From: Phycisphaerae bacterium
Lineage (GTDB): Bacteria; Planctomycetota; Phycisphaerae; UBA1845; Fen-1342
DNA: 64,000 nucleotides
Reading direction: 5' to 3'
Assembly (NCBI GenBank): GCA_030612705.1
Contig: JAUWNI010000005.1
Span: forward strand, 1-64,000
Part shown: one piece after another, positions 1 to 9,670 of the stretch
How positions within the stretch are numbered: position 1 is the stretch's first letter
Layout of the letters: each line of letters starts with the position of its first letter
Made by a program: the position numbers and the translations under genes
Notes under the pieces: generated by a model
The model's database searches: none
What the model was told of the DNA's origin: nothing
What the model saw: only the letters and a program-made list of their open reading frames with translations

Positions 1-62
1 GCCCCGGAGGGGCGACAGAGAGTTCCCGACACGCGCCGCGTCTCTGCCGCCCCTCCGGGGCT
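1..62. repeat. Inverted repeat / palindromic element (gccccggaggggcg ... cgcccctccggggc)
   Basis: 14-bp perfect inverted arms at both ends, followed by a second hairpin cccagggctcacgccctggg at about 85-105. Confidence 0.6.
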
Positions 63-234
63 TTCGGCACAAAACGCTCCCTTACCCCAGGGCTCACGCC
101 CTGGGCTACTATCTTTCGTCCCTCCGGGACTATCAGAAGGCTAAACGCGTACTTTCCAAGAGTGGTTTCTTTCACCCATGGCCGGTGAAAAACTCGTAAT
201 GACAGCACGCAGGTCGACAATTCCGGTTACCTCT

Positions 235-516
235 CTAGATGATGTCCTCTAGCGCGGAGATGCTGATCACCGCCTGGCGATCGACGAACACGCGTCGGCG
301 ATTCATGTGCGGCGTGCCGGCTTGCTCCATCTGACGCGCTTCGCTGACGTATTCCTCCTTCGTACTGTGGCCTTCCGTCCGGTCATGCATGTCGGCGTCC
401 GACAGCCAATAGCCGCGCTCGTCATGGGCTTCGAGTCGGCCGATGTAGATCAGCGGCCCGGGTGTGTCCAGTACCACCCGTTGTCCCACAAACATGTCGA
501 GAGAAAGCTTACTCAT
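235..516 (-). CDS. Small hypothetical protein
   Basis: 93-aa ORF with a natural acidic/hydrophobic composition (MSKLSLDMFVGQRVVLDTPGPLIYIGRLEAHDERGYWLSDADMHDR...). Confidence 0.6.
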   Translation of the reverse strand: MSKLSLDMFVGQRVVLDTPGPLIYIGRLEAHDERGYWLSDADMHDRTEGHSTKEEYVSEARQMEQAGTPHMNRRRVFVDRQAVISISALEDII

Positions 517-537
517 CGCTCCTCGATCAAATCAAGT

Positions 538-672
538 CAGACCGCCGTAAAAGTCATGTAGCGGCCCGCGCCTCGCGGGCCGTACGCCCAAAGCGGCGTT
601 TCCGGCCTATTACGGCCGGCGAGGCGCCGGCCGCTACAGTCTATGGGCGCCGCCGACTTTTGCGGCGGACTG
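538..672. mobile_element. MITE-like element with 18-bp TIRs (cagaccgccgtaaaagtc / gacttttgcggcggactg)
   Basis: Terminal inverted repeats read directly; same family as 766..971 and 7074..7201. Confidence 0.65.
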
Positions 673-765
673 TTGTGGGTGGCTCGGGCGTCTCGCTCGA
701 GATTCACACGGGCGGGACGGCTGTACCACCCGAAAAAGGAGACGCGAATGGAGTATATCTTCTAA

Positions 766-971
766 CAGTCCGCTGTAAAAGTCAGGTAGCGGCCCGCGCC
801 TCGCGGGCCGTAAGGTAAATGACAGTTTTGGCGGGCGCTGTGTAAGCCGGGAAACGTAGCGTCCACCCCACCGTGGCGGACGTAGAATGTGGAAATCTTT
901 CACCCCCCGACGCCCGCCCCGGGGGGCGGACGCTACAGGGCCCGCCCCGTAGTGACTTTTACGGCGGACTG
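766..971. mobile_element. MITE-like element, longer composite member of the same TIR family
   Basis: TIRs cagtccgctgtaaaagtc and gacttttacggcggactg; interior contains a second repeat family also found near 61712..61827. Confidence 0.6.
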
Positions 972-2393
972 CTAACTCCGCACGAGCAGTGCCGCGAAGC
1001 CACCGTCGTGCCAATCCGACAATCGCGCGCCCCATTCGGGTAATGTCAGGCGGGCGATGACTTGTTTCCACTCCGAATTCTCAGCCAGGAATGATTCGAC
1101 AACCCGTTCGTTTTCCCGCGGCTCGATGCTGCACGTGCTGTAGACCAACCGACCGCCGGGGCGGACGGCGACGGCGGCACGACGAAGCAATGCGGCTTGC
1201 AACCCCACGAGTGATTCCAGTTTTTCGGCGGTCAACCCCAGCCGGGCCTCCGGACGACGCGCGATGACGCCGGTGTTCGAACAGGGCACGTCGACCAACG
1301 CGGCATCAAACTCGCGGGCCAGGTCGTCATCAGATGCGTTGGAGGTCCGGGTGAGGTGCGCGCGGATGTTGGTCAGACGCAGACGCCGGGCGTTGTCGCG
1401 AATACGTTTGATGCGGTCGGGCGAGGCATCGCAAGCGAGAACTTCGCCGCGGTCACCGATCTGTTGAGCGAGCACGATAGCTTTGCCGCCGGGGGCCGCG
1501 CAGAAATCCAGCAGGTTTTCGCCCCGCCGCGCGTCGAGTAATAATGCCGCCGCCCTTGCCGTCATATCCTGCACGTACACCCATCCCTCCCGGAAGAGCG
1601 CCGTGTCCACCACGTTCGCCGCCGCCGGCAGAAAGACGGCGTCGGGCGTCCATTCGCCCTGGTCGCCGAAGGTTTCGCGCACGCGGGTTTGAAAGACGCC
1701 GGAGTCGATTCGCAAAGTGTTGCGGTGCAGGACGGTGACCGGTATGGCCTGCGCGGCCCAGGCGATCGCCTCGGCTCGCTGCTCGTCGAAGCGCTCGACG
1801 AGTGTGCGATAACGGGCAACTCGCTCGCCGGTCGCGGCCGCGAGGTGTGCCACCCTGCCGTCTTTGTTCTCCGCAGTCGGCAGTACGTCGGACTTGAACG
1901 AACAGGCCTCGTCCCAGTTCACGCGGACCTGCCGGGGACCGAGCCGTTGCCATGGTACGCGGCGCTGATCGATGGCACGCGTCAGATTTCGCAGGATGGC
2001 GTTTACCATTCCCGGCGCGCGGCCGCCGACGTGGCGGCGGGCCTGCTCGACCGCCTCGTTGACCGCGGCGAATTCCGGGATGCGATCCATCCAGATAATC
2101 TGAAAGCCGGCCGACAGCAAGATCGCCCGCAACGCCGGCTTGACTCGGCGTTGATCGTAGCGCGCGACCACCCCGAGCACATGCTCGATCGTCAGCGCGT
2201 GGCGTACGGCACCAAGCGCGATCTCCATCGCGAGCGCCGCTTCCTGCCCGGCAAGACGTTGTTGTCCCCGCAGTTGCCCGAGCGTTTCGCTAACGAAACG
2301 CTCTCCGCTCAACGCCGCACGCACGGCTTGGAAAGCGGCTTCGCGACCGCTCAGCGACCCGGTCTCATTCTTCGCGCGCCTCGAGCTCGTCAT
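972..2393 (-). CDS. rsmB: 16S rRNA (cytosine(967)-C(5))-methyltransferase RsmB
   Basis: N-terminal NusB-like region, LLDFCAAPGGKAIVLAQ SAM motif, DVPCSNTGV and YSTCSIEPREN motifs. Confidence 0.9.
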   Translation of the reverse strand: MTSSRRAKNETGSLSGREAAFQAVRAALSGERFVSETLGQLRGQQRLAGQEAALAMEIALGAVRHALTIEHVLGVVARYDQRRVKPALRAILLSAGFQIIWMDRIPEFAAVNEAVEQARRHVGGRAPGMVNAILRNLTRAIDQRRVPWQRLGPRQVRVNWDEACSFKSDVLPTAENKDGRVAHLAAATGERVARYRTLVERFDEQRAEAIAWAAQAIPVTVLHRNTLRIDSGVFQTRVRETFGDQGEWTPDAVFLPAAANVVDTALFREGWVYVQDMTARAAALLLDARRGENLLDFCAAPGGKAIVLAQQIGDRGEVLACDASPDRIKRIRDNARRLRLTNIRAHLTRTSNASDDDLAREFDAALVDVPCSNTGVIARRPEARLGLTAEKLESLVGLQAALLRRAAVAVRPGGRLVYSTCSIEPRENERVVESFLAENSEWKQVIARLTLPEWGARLSDWHDGGFAALLVRS

Positions 2394-3343
2394 GATTCTT
2401 CAAGCGGGAGCAAGCGGGTCGGCGGCCCCACCTCCCGCCCGCGCGCGAACGCCTCGAACAGCATCAGCTTGCCGCCCGCCGGCTTGATCTCGAACAGCCG
2501 TACGCGCCCCCGACCAGCCTGCACGGTCTTATCCGGCAAAAACGCGCCCGGCTCAAACTCGGCGGTCGGCTCGGCCGTCGAGTCGGCAACCTGCGCCCGG
2601 GCGAGTTGTAGCCGTTCTTTTTTTCCGCCGGGCACCGCGAACAAGCACGTCGCGACCGGCCATGACCAGAGTCCGTTGATGCGGCGTACGATGTTGAACG
2701 CGGGTTGTGACCAGTCGATCTCGCTGTCCCGGCGGAAAAGCTTCGGGGCCCACGTCACTTGTGAAGCGTCCTGGGCCTCGGGTTGTCTGTTGCCGCGTTC
2801 AAGCGCCATCAACGTATCAACAAGTAATTCCGCGCCGAGCCGCGCCAAGCGGTCGTGCAGTTCAGACGCGGTCTCGGTCTCACCGATGCGCAACTCGCGG
2901 CGGCTCCAGATCGGTCCGGCGTCCCACTCGTCGTCGAGTTGAAAGACCGTAACGCCGGTGATTTCGTCGCCGTTGATGATCGCCCATTGAAACGGTGCCG
3001 CGCCGCGATACTTCGGCAACAGCGAGCCGTGAATGTTGATGCAGCCGAAGGGCAATGCGTCGAGCAGGGTATTGCCGATTTTCTGCCCGAAGGCGGCGAC
3101 CACGCCGATCTCCGCTCCGCCGAGTGCGTCGGCGAGATTCAGCGTGTTGACGTCTTCGGTCTGGATGTGGCGGATGCGCAACTCATCGGCGAGGTTGTGG
3201 ATGAATGTCGGGCGGAGTTTGCGTCCACGTCCGGCGGGTCGGTCGGGCTGGCTGATCGCCGCGACGACCGTATGCCCGGCCGTGATGAGCGCCTGTAACG
3301 CCGGCACGCCGAAATCACCGGTTCCCACAAAAACGATTCGCAT
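2390..3343 (-). CDS. fmt: Methionyl-tRNA formyltransferase
   Basis: MRIVFVGTGDFGVPALQALI, NIHGSLLPKYRGAAPFQWAIINGDEITGVT motifs; overlaps rsmB by 4 bp. Confidence 0.93.
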   Translation of the reverse strand: MRIVFVGTGDFGVPALQALITAGHTVVAAISQPDRPAGRGRKLRPTFIHNLADELRIRHIQTEDVNTLNLADALGGAEIGVVAAFGQKIGNTLLDALPFGCINIHGSLLPKYRGAAPFQWAIINGDEITGVTVFQLDDEWDAGPIWSRRELRIGETETASELHDRLARLGAELLVDTLMALERGNRQPEAQDASQVTWAPKLFRRDSEIDWSQPAFNIVRRINGLWSWPVATCLFAVPGGKKERLQLARAQVADSTAEPTAEFEPGAFLPDKTVQAGRGRVRLFEIKPAGGKLMLFEAFARGREVGPPTRLLPLEES

Positions 3344-3573
3344 ACTAACATCATCATCGATGTGCTTACACGTTGCAAATATGTCGATCAACTACGAGGT
3401 TGACAAGGAGTGACCCACCCAATGCCATTTTCAGTTAAGCAGTTTCGCGCTACGCTGCACGATCGGCTTACCCGCCTTGGCGGCCGCGAAACATCGGGAG
3501 CTATCCGGGCTTTCACGGCCACCACGGAGGGCGGCCGCTACCGAATAAAATCCGTAATACACAATCGTTGTTT

Positions 3574-4113
3574 TTATCGCCGTCGCTTTTCCCTATACGC
3601 CGCCTCAAGCTCTTTGAGCCGCTTCTTCGTGGCGATCTTGTCGCTGGGGCCCATGCGATCGAGGATCAGCGTGCCGTTGAGGTGGTCGGTTTCGTGTTGC
3701 CAGACGCGGCAGAGCAGGTCCTGGCCGTTAAGTTCAATCGGCTCGCCCTTCAGATTCCGGGCTTTGATGGTGCACTCGCCGGCGCGGCGAATCCGGACGT
3801 ACACCTCGGGGATCGACAGGCAGCCTTCCTCGGCCTCGCGGGCGCCGTGCATGTCGTGGATCTCCGGGTTGATGAAGACCATGTCATCCTGTTCCTCGCC
3901 GGTAATGTTCATCACGAACAGGCGTTTGAGCACGCCGACCTGCGGAGCCGCCAATCCCACGCCGCGGCCCTCGTGCATCATCTCGCGCATGCGGTCGGTC
4001 AGGGCCTTCAAGTCGCCGTCGAATTCCGTAATCGGCTCGCACACCTTGCGGAGGCACGGGTCGGGGTAATGCACGACGGTCAGCTTTGACAGATCAACAC
4101 TCACGGAAACCAC
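3574..4113 (-). CDS. def: Peptide deformylase
   Basis: GVGLAAPQVG, EEGCLSIPEV and QHETDHLNG motifs. Confidence 0.95.
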   Translation of the reverse strand: MVSVSVDLSKLTVVHYPDPCLRKVCEPITEFDGDLKALTDRMREMMHEGRGVGLAAPQVGVLKRLFVMNITGEEQDDMVFINPEIHDMHGAREAEEGCLSIPEVYVRIRRAGECTIKARNLKGEPIELNGQDLLCRVWQHETDHLNGTLILDRMGPSDKIATKKRLKELEAAYREKRRR

Positions 4114-4174
4114 CCGTTATCTATGGATTCAACTGTAGGCACAGCCCACCAATCACTGTTCATTATAGAGCAGA

Positions 4175-5284
4175 TCAGAAGGGTTGGCCCAGCAGGAAAG
4201 CCCGCGCGACCCGGCGGGACATCTGCTCGTTGTTGAAAATCAGCGGCACCAACAGGCTCAGATCGGTGTTGGGCATGCGCAGATAGTCCGCCAGTTCCCG
4301 GCGCCAAGCCACGCCGAAAGATGCCAACTCGTCCTGCAAAACGTCGGCCTGGAGGGCTTGGAGCGCGGCGTCGGCGGCGATCCAGCCCGAGCGCATCGCG
4401 GGATAAATCCCCTCGTTGCTGAAGGCGGCGACGAAACCGCCGGCGTTACCGATCAGCAGGCAGCGTTTGCCGACGTGCGTATCCATGTCGAGCGCGATCC
4501 CGCCGGGGGACAGTCGCCGCCGCGGCTCGGCGGGGATACCCTCTGGCAGAACTCCGTCTTTGAGAGCGCTATTGCAAAACGCGCTGAACTGCTGCTCGAT
4601 CGGAATCGTCGCCGACCGCATGATGATCGTCAGGTTAACGATCTTGCCGGAACGCACGATCGTTGCGAGTTGGCCGGTTCGACTGGCGCCGACGGCCACA
4701 TCCATCCGTGTCGCGCTTTCCTTCGTTTCGTATTGGACAAAGAGGCACTGTGGGACGTCGCGCATCCACGCCGCGGAGGCCAGGTTCGCCATCTGCCCGG
4801 TCGGCGAATCAACGCCGTCGGCGATCAGCATTACCCGCCCGGCAACCTCGCGTCCGTTGCTCAGGTGCAGTACGACTCGGTCTTCGGCCAGGTTGAGATC
4901 CCGCACCGCGACGCCGTGCAGCGCATTCGCACCGGCCGTGGTTGCCTGCTTGAGTAGCGCCGCATCAAATACCGACCGCTCGACCAGCCAGCCACGCAAC
5001 TCGGGATCATCGACGAATGTGTTGCGCTTCAGGTCCCACGAATGCAGCCGCACGCCCTTGAAGGCAGCCGCCCCGGCCTTCTTGACGCCGATGCCACACT
5101 CCTTACACAAGGCTGTTCCCGCCGGTCCGAGCCAGTCGACATGCCGGTCCGCGCGCGGGAACTTTTCCTTTTCGACGACCAGCACGGCCGCCTTCTGCCG
5201 CGCGGCGCGTAGCGCGGCCACGGCGCCGGCCGGCCCGCCGCCGACCACGACCAAGTCATAAAGCTCGCGAAGGGCCTTACCCAC
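4175..5284 (-). CDS. FAD-dependent oxidoreductase, geranylgeranyl-reductase-like
   Basis: N-terminal DLVVVGGGPAGAVAALRAARQKAAVLVVEKEKFPR dinucleotide-binding motif; LIGNAGGFVAAFSNEGIYPAMRSG. Confidence 0.8.
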   Translation of the reverse strand: MGKALRELYDLVVVGGGPAGAVAALRAARQKAAVLVVEKEKFPRADRHVDWLGPAGTALCKECGIGVKKAGAAAFKGVRLHSWDLKRNTFVDDPELRGWLVERSVFDAALLKQATTAGANALHGVAVRDLNLAEDRVVLHLSNGREVAGRVMLIADGVDSPTGQMANLASAAWMRDVPQCLFVQYETKESATRMDVAVGASRTGQLATIVRSGKIVNLTIIMRSATIPIEQQFSAFCNSALKDGVLPEGIPAEPRRRLSPGGIALDMDTHVGKRCLLIGNAGGFVAAFSNEGIYPAMRSGWIAADAALQALQADVLQDELASFGVAWRRELADYLRMPNTDLSLLVPLIFNNEQMSRRVARAFLLGQPF

Positions 5285-5293
5285 GGCGTCGCC

Positions 5294-6637
5294 TTATTTC
5301 ATCTGCTGCCAGAGATAGTCCTCGGCGATTTTGAAGCGATCAAAAGCCGACTGAAGCGCATCTTGAATCTTGCGAATCTCCGCCGCGGAAGTATCGGTCT
5401 GCCCGTCGGCCGTCGTCACGGCGTGGATCGCTTCGAGCCGGGCGGCGGCGTCGTCGAGCATGGTGGCGGCCTCGGCGAATCGGCGGGCGGCCTCGAACGC
5501 GCCAACCTGCCGAACCTCGCCGGACCACGGCTTGTTGAACAGCCGCCAGGGTGCCAGCAGGATTTCCTGCACGCCGACGCGCAACTGGTCGGACATGACC
5601 TTGACGTTCTCGATCGTGCGCTGCAACGCGGGCCGATTCAGGACGACCAGCTTGCGGCCGGCGTCGGTCATGACCACGACGTTTTCGAGCGACTTGTTGA
5701 GCCGATCCATGCCGACGTGGATCTTGCCAATCAGCGAGGTTGGATCGTCGCGGTTCAGCTCGGCCTTGAAGGCGTCGAGCAGTTCCTGGTCCATCTTGCG
5801 GGTCATGCTCTCCACGCTGGCCATGGTGCTGCGGAGCGCCGGACGGTTTTCCCGCAATATCTCCGTTGCCTCGGCCAGTCCGCGTTCGAGCCGTTCCAGC
5901 ACGACGTGGATTTTTGCCAGCACCGTGGTGTCGTCCTCGGCCGCGAGCTGACTGCGCAGGGCCGCGGTGGTGTCGTTGAGGTTGTCGACGGTGGCGTGGA
6001 TCTTGCTCATCAGCGTCATTTGCTCGCGCGGGTCGAGCTGTGTGCGCAAGTCGGCCGTCATCGCGTTGACGTCGCTGAGGCTCTGGGAAATCTTGTATGC
6101 CAACGAACCCTCAACGCGGTCATTGAGCATCTGCTCGATCTGGTCGACCATCCCGTTCGGGCCGAGCACCCGTCGTGAAAGGTTGCCGATAACCGCGGCG
6201 AGGCTCTGCGGGGGCAAGCCGTCGATCGCTGCCGTCGCCGACTCACCCGAGGTGCCGACGCTGAGGATCACCAGCACCCCGCCGCCGCCGACCGGCGGTT
6301 GATCCGTCGTGATCTGGCAATCGGAGTACAGCTTGAGATCGGCGACGATTTCAGCCTCGACCACGATCAGAAGAAGCCGTTGCCGACCCATCGGAGTGTC
6401 GATCTCGTCGTGCTCTTTTCTAACATCGATGACTTTGCCGACCTGCAACGCACCGCTGAGCATCACCGGGCTGCCGCGTTTTAGCGGCGCGACGCCTTCG
6501 TCGTGCCGAAAGCGAACGATGATCCGCGCCATCTCGCCACCCAACGAGGGGTAGACGAACAAGACCGTCCCCACAAACAACCCCAGGAACATCAATACAA
6601 CGATTCCCAGTACCAGATCCTGGCGATGTGTCTTCAT
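5294..6637 (-). CDS. MlaD/MCE-family protein
   Basis: Single N-terminal TM helix, then VRFRHDEGVAPLKRGSPVMLSGALQVGKV typical of MCE domains; long coiled C-terminus. Confidence 0.8.
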   Translation of the reverse strand: MKTHRQDLVLGIVVLMFLGLFVGTVLFVYPSLGGEMARIIVRFRHDEGVAPLKRGSPVMLSGALQVGKVIDVRKEHDEIDTPMGRQRLLLIVVEAEIVADLKLYSDCQITTDQPPVGGGGVLVILSVGTSGESATAAIDGLPPQSLAAVIGNLSRRVLGPNGMVDQIEQMLNDRVEGSLAYKISQSLSDVNAMTADLRTQLDPREQMTLMSKIHATVDNLNDTTAALRSQLAAEDDTTVLAKIHVVLERLERGLAEATEILRENRPALRSTMASVESMTRKMDQELLDAFKAELNRDDPTSLIGKIHVGMDRLNKSLENVVVMTDAGRKLVVLNRPALQRTIENVKVMSDQLRVGVQEILLAPWRLFNKPWSGEVRQVGAFEAARRFAEAATMLDDAAARLEAIHAVTTADGQTDTSAAEIRKIQDALQSAFDRFKIAEDYLWQQMK

Positions 6638-7073
6638 CGCGGCTCACCCCTGAAAATCCAACTCGTGCAGACCGCCGGGGCGGCGGCATGGCACCGACCG
6701 GCTCACGTGATTACAGCGGCGTCATTGTAACGATCCGACGCAGACTTGTCCGATGGACGGCTTGAATTCTACATGATCGTCGATTCAGCAAAGTAGCGGC
6801 CGGCGCCCCGCCGGCCGTAGGAGGGTGTGTGGCACAGCGCGGCCGTTGGCCGCAACCAAAGGGGCATGGGGATTGACGATTGGGGATTATTGCTGGGCTG
6901 CGCCGTTGAGATAACCTACTTTGAACTCTGGACGGGGGGTGGTACGGTCAAGCGAAGCTTGGCCGTGGTTGGCGCTCAACACGCTCGGCATGGCTGCGCC
7001 AGACCGTGTCACCCCCCGCGGCGTGAAAAAATCTTCGCGGGAAGCGAAGAAAACCATCGTTAGTAGTACATAA

Positions 7074-7201
7074 CAGTCCGCCGCAAAAGTCATGTGGCGT
7101 CGGGTCTCCGTGCCCGACGCGGGATGAAAACGGCGTTCCACGGCCGACACGGGGGTCGGCCGCTACAGTCTGTGGCCGGTGCCGACTTTTGCGGCGGACT
7201 G
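7074..7201. mobile_element. MITE-like element with perfect 18-bp TIRs
   Basis: cagtccgccgcaaaagtc (7074-7091) and its exact reverse complement gacttttgcggcggactg (7184-7201). Confidence 0.75.
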
Positions 7202-7396
7202 TGAAGGACCCGAGCACCGGCGCGGGCGGGTCCTGGGTCCGCGTGTAGGGCCGGGGTTGAGGGTTGACCAGCACCTCCCGAATCTAGCGGTGTGAGTGAT
7301 GATACGTGCGGGCGATGGTCAGCAGCCAGGATTACTCGAAGAAGAGCCGGCGGTGACGTTGTTTTCGAACATGGCGTAATGAATGGGCATGAGCTC

Positions 7397-9670
7397 TTAG
7401 AAAAACCGCCCGATGTCCTGAATGGTTACATATAGCCCGATCAGGATGATTGCCGCCAGGCCCACCATTGTGCTGATCATCTGCGTTTTGAGGCTGAGCG
7501 GCTTGCCTTTGATCTTCTCAATGATCAGGAAGACCATCAGCCCCCCGTCCATCACCGGCATCGGCAGGAAGTTGATCACCGCCAGGTTCACCGACAGAAA
7601 CGCCAGGAAGTACAGTAAATCACCGGTCCCCATCTTCGCACGTTCGATCGCCATGTTGAAGATGCCGACCGGGCCGGCGACGTTCTGCGTACTCATGTCG
7701 CGGTTGGCCAGCTTGGTCAGGAAGGTGTAAACCTGCCAGATCTGGCTGAACAGGTAGTTCGTACCCATCTTCACGGCGGTGTACGGGTTCCCATCGGCGG
7801 AGACCATCTCCTTTGCGAAGGAGAAGGCGGTCGAGTCGAACACGTACATGATCCGCATCTGCCACGGGTCTGCGTTGTCCTCTCGCACGGTGAACGGTAC
7901 TTCGATCGTCTCGGCGGTTATCGTCGGGCTGTACCTCACCGTCACCGTTTGGCCGATCTTTGATTTCAACAGCGCGTGCAACGCCAGCGGGTTGTTTGCC
8001 AACGCCCTCTCAAGCATCTGTCCGCTTGCTATCGGTTCCTTAACGCTTGTGCTCCCGTCGATTGCCCACACGACCGCGCCCGGCGGCAGTTTCAGCTCGT
8101 CTACCAAGCTGCTCGAAATATCAACCGTGCCGGCGACCTCGTCGACCCCGCTGCGGTAACGCACATCCACCGTGCGCCCCGCCGCCGCCTTGAGCACTTC
8201 CACCACGTCAAACCAGTTCGAGACCGGCTGCCCGTCGATCGACAGCAAGAGCGCCCCGCGCGGCATGTTCAGCGCGGCGAACGGGGTGTCCGGCACCACG
8301 TCCGCTACTATCACCTTGTTTTCTTCGCCACGCCCGGAGAACGAAATCCCGACCTCCGCCCGGGTCTTGCGGAACATATTGAACGGTCGCTTCGGCGTTA
8401 CGATCAGTTCGGTCTCTTTCCCGTCGCGCTCCACTAGCACGCGCGTCGGTTTGCCCACGTGTGCCTGGATGTTCTCCGTGATTTCGTTGTACGTCGGATT
8501 CAGAACGGTTCCCCACGAGACGATAATGTCACCCCGTTTGAATCCGGCTTTTTCCGCGGGTTTGCCGGGCGTCACCGCCCCTACGCCGCGCCGAGGATGC
8601 AGGCCGAGCAGATGGCGGTTATCGACCTTGCCGCGCTCGCGCTCGGCCAGCGGGTTCGCGGGCGCGATACTCAGCATGGCTCGCTGATAGCAGTCCACCG
8701 TCTCGAACTTGTCCGGATCTCGCTCGTCCGGCCGTCGCACGGTGAACTTCAGCACACGCCCCCGGCTGCATTGAAAAATCTTATGAATATCGAGTGCGTC
8801 CTTGACCGGCCGGCCGTCGATGTGCGTAACGACGTCGCCTTTTCGCAGATTCGGCAGATCGCCGACCTGATCGCCGTCGACCTGGAGTTCGGTGGTCAGG
8901 ACGGGATCGATATTGATGATTCGGATATTGGTCCGGGAGTCCCTGGCGGTCTCGACCACGATCTCCTCGTCGAGGACTTTTCCGTCGCGCTCGATCTTGA
9001 ACCGCACGATCCCGTTGGACAATGCCGCCGCCATCCGGATGTCCATAAAGGAGTCAATCTCGCGGCCGTTGGTCTCCAGCACGCGATCACCCGGGAACAG
9101 CTTGCCCTGGGCCGGACTGTCCGGATGGACCATGCCGATCACCGGCGACAACATCTGCTTGCCGACCAGGAAGACCGCCATCAGCAGCAGCGCCGCGAAC
9201 AGCAGGTTGAAGACTACTCCGGCCGATACGACAATCATCCGGTGTCCGACGGGCCGGCTGGTGAACGCCCGCGGATCGTTGCTCAGCGAGACCTCCCCGG
9301 TTTCCTCGTTGATGATCACGTCGTCCTGCCCGAGCATCTTGACGTAGCCGCCGATCGGCAAAACCTTGAAGCAGTAATCGGTCTCGCCGTAGTTCTTCTG
9401 CGCGAGCTCATCGGCGCTGTAATCCGGGCGGTTGCCGAACGTCAACCCTTCGCCCCCGCGAAAGCCGAACAGCCGCGTGCCGAAGCCGACCGAGAAGCGG
9501 TCGACCCGGATGCCGACCCATTTGGCCATCAGGAAGTGCCCCAGTTCGTGCACGAAGATGATGACCGAGAACCCGATCAGCACCTTGATGAACATCAACG
9601 TGTTATAGAGCCAGCCCGGCATCGTCCCCGCGGCCAGCAGCGCATCACTAACGTCTAACGACGACAACAT
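7397..9670 (-). CDS. rseP: Site-2 protease RseP family, enlarged, with multiple PDZ-like segments
   Basis: VHELGHFLMAKWVGIRVDRFSVGFG zinc motif near the N-terminus; NFLPMPVMDGG near the C-terminus; 757 aa. Confidence 0.9.
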   Translation of the reverse strand: MLSSLDVSDALLAAGTMPGWLYNTLMFIKVLIGFSVIIFVHELGHFLMAKWVGIRVDRFSVGFGTRLFGFRGGEGLTFGNRPDYSADELAQKNYGETDYCFKVLPIGGYVKMLGQDDVIINEETGEVSLSNDPRAFTSRPVGHRMIVVSAGVVFNLLFAALLLMAVFLVGKQMLSPVIGMVHPDSPAQGKLFPGDRVLETNGREIDSFMDIRMAAALSNGIVRFKIERDGKVLDEEIVVETARDSRTNIRIINIDPVLTTELQVDGDQVGDLPNLRKGDVVTHIDGRPVKDALDIHKIFQCSRGRVLKFTVRRPDERDPDKFETVDCYQRAMLSIAPANPLAERERGKVDNRHLLGLHPRRGVGAVTPGKPAEKAGFKRGDIIVSWGTVLNPTYNEITENIQAHVGKPTRVLVERDGKETELIVTPKRPFNMFRKTRAEVGISFSGRGEENKVIVADVVPDTPFAALNMPRGALLLSIDGQPVSNWFDVVEVLKAAAGRTVDVRYRSGVDEVAGTVDISSSLVDELKLPPGAVVWAIDGSTSVKEPIASGQMLERALANNPLALHALLKSKIGQTVTVRYSPTITAETIEVPFTVREDNADPWQMRIMYVFDSTAFSFAKEMVSADGNPYTAVKMGTNYLFSQIWQVYTFLTKLANRDMSTQNVAGPVGIFNMAIERAKMGTGDLLYFLAFLSVNLAVINFLPMPVMDGGLMVFLIIEKIKGKPLSLKTQMISTMVGLAAIILIGLYVTIQDIGRFF

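Noticed and set aside
1689-2942. 417-aa plus-strand ORF antisense to rsmB/fmt
   Set aside because: Overlaps two confident genes on the opposite strand; composition not protein-like.
8459-9658. 399-aa plus-strand ORF antisense to rseP
   Set aside because: Shadow ORF in high-GC DNA, Arg/His/Asp/Gln-rich composition, fully overlaps a recognised gene.
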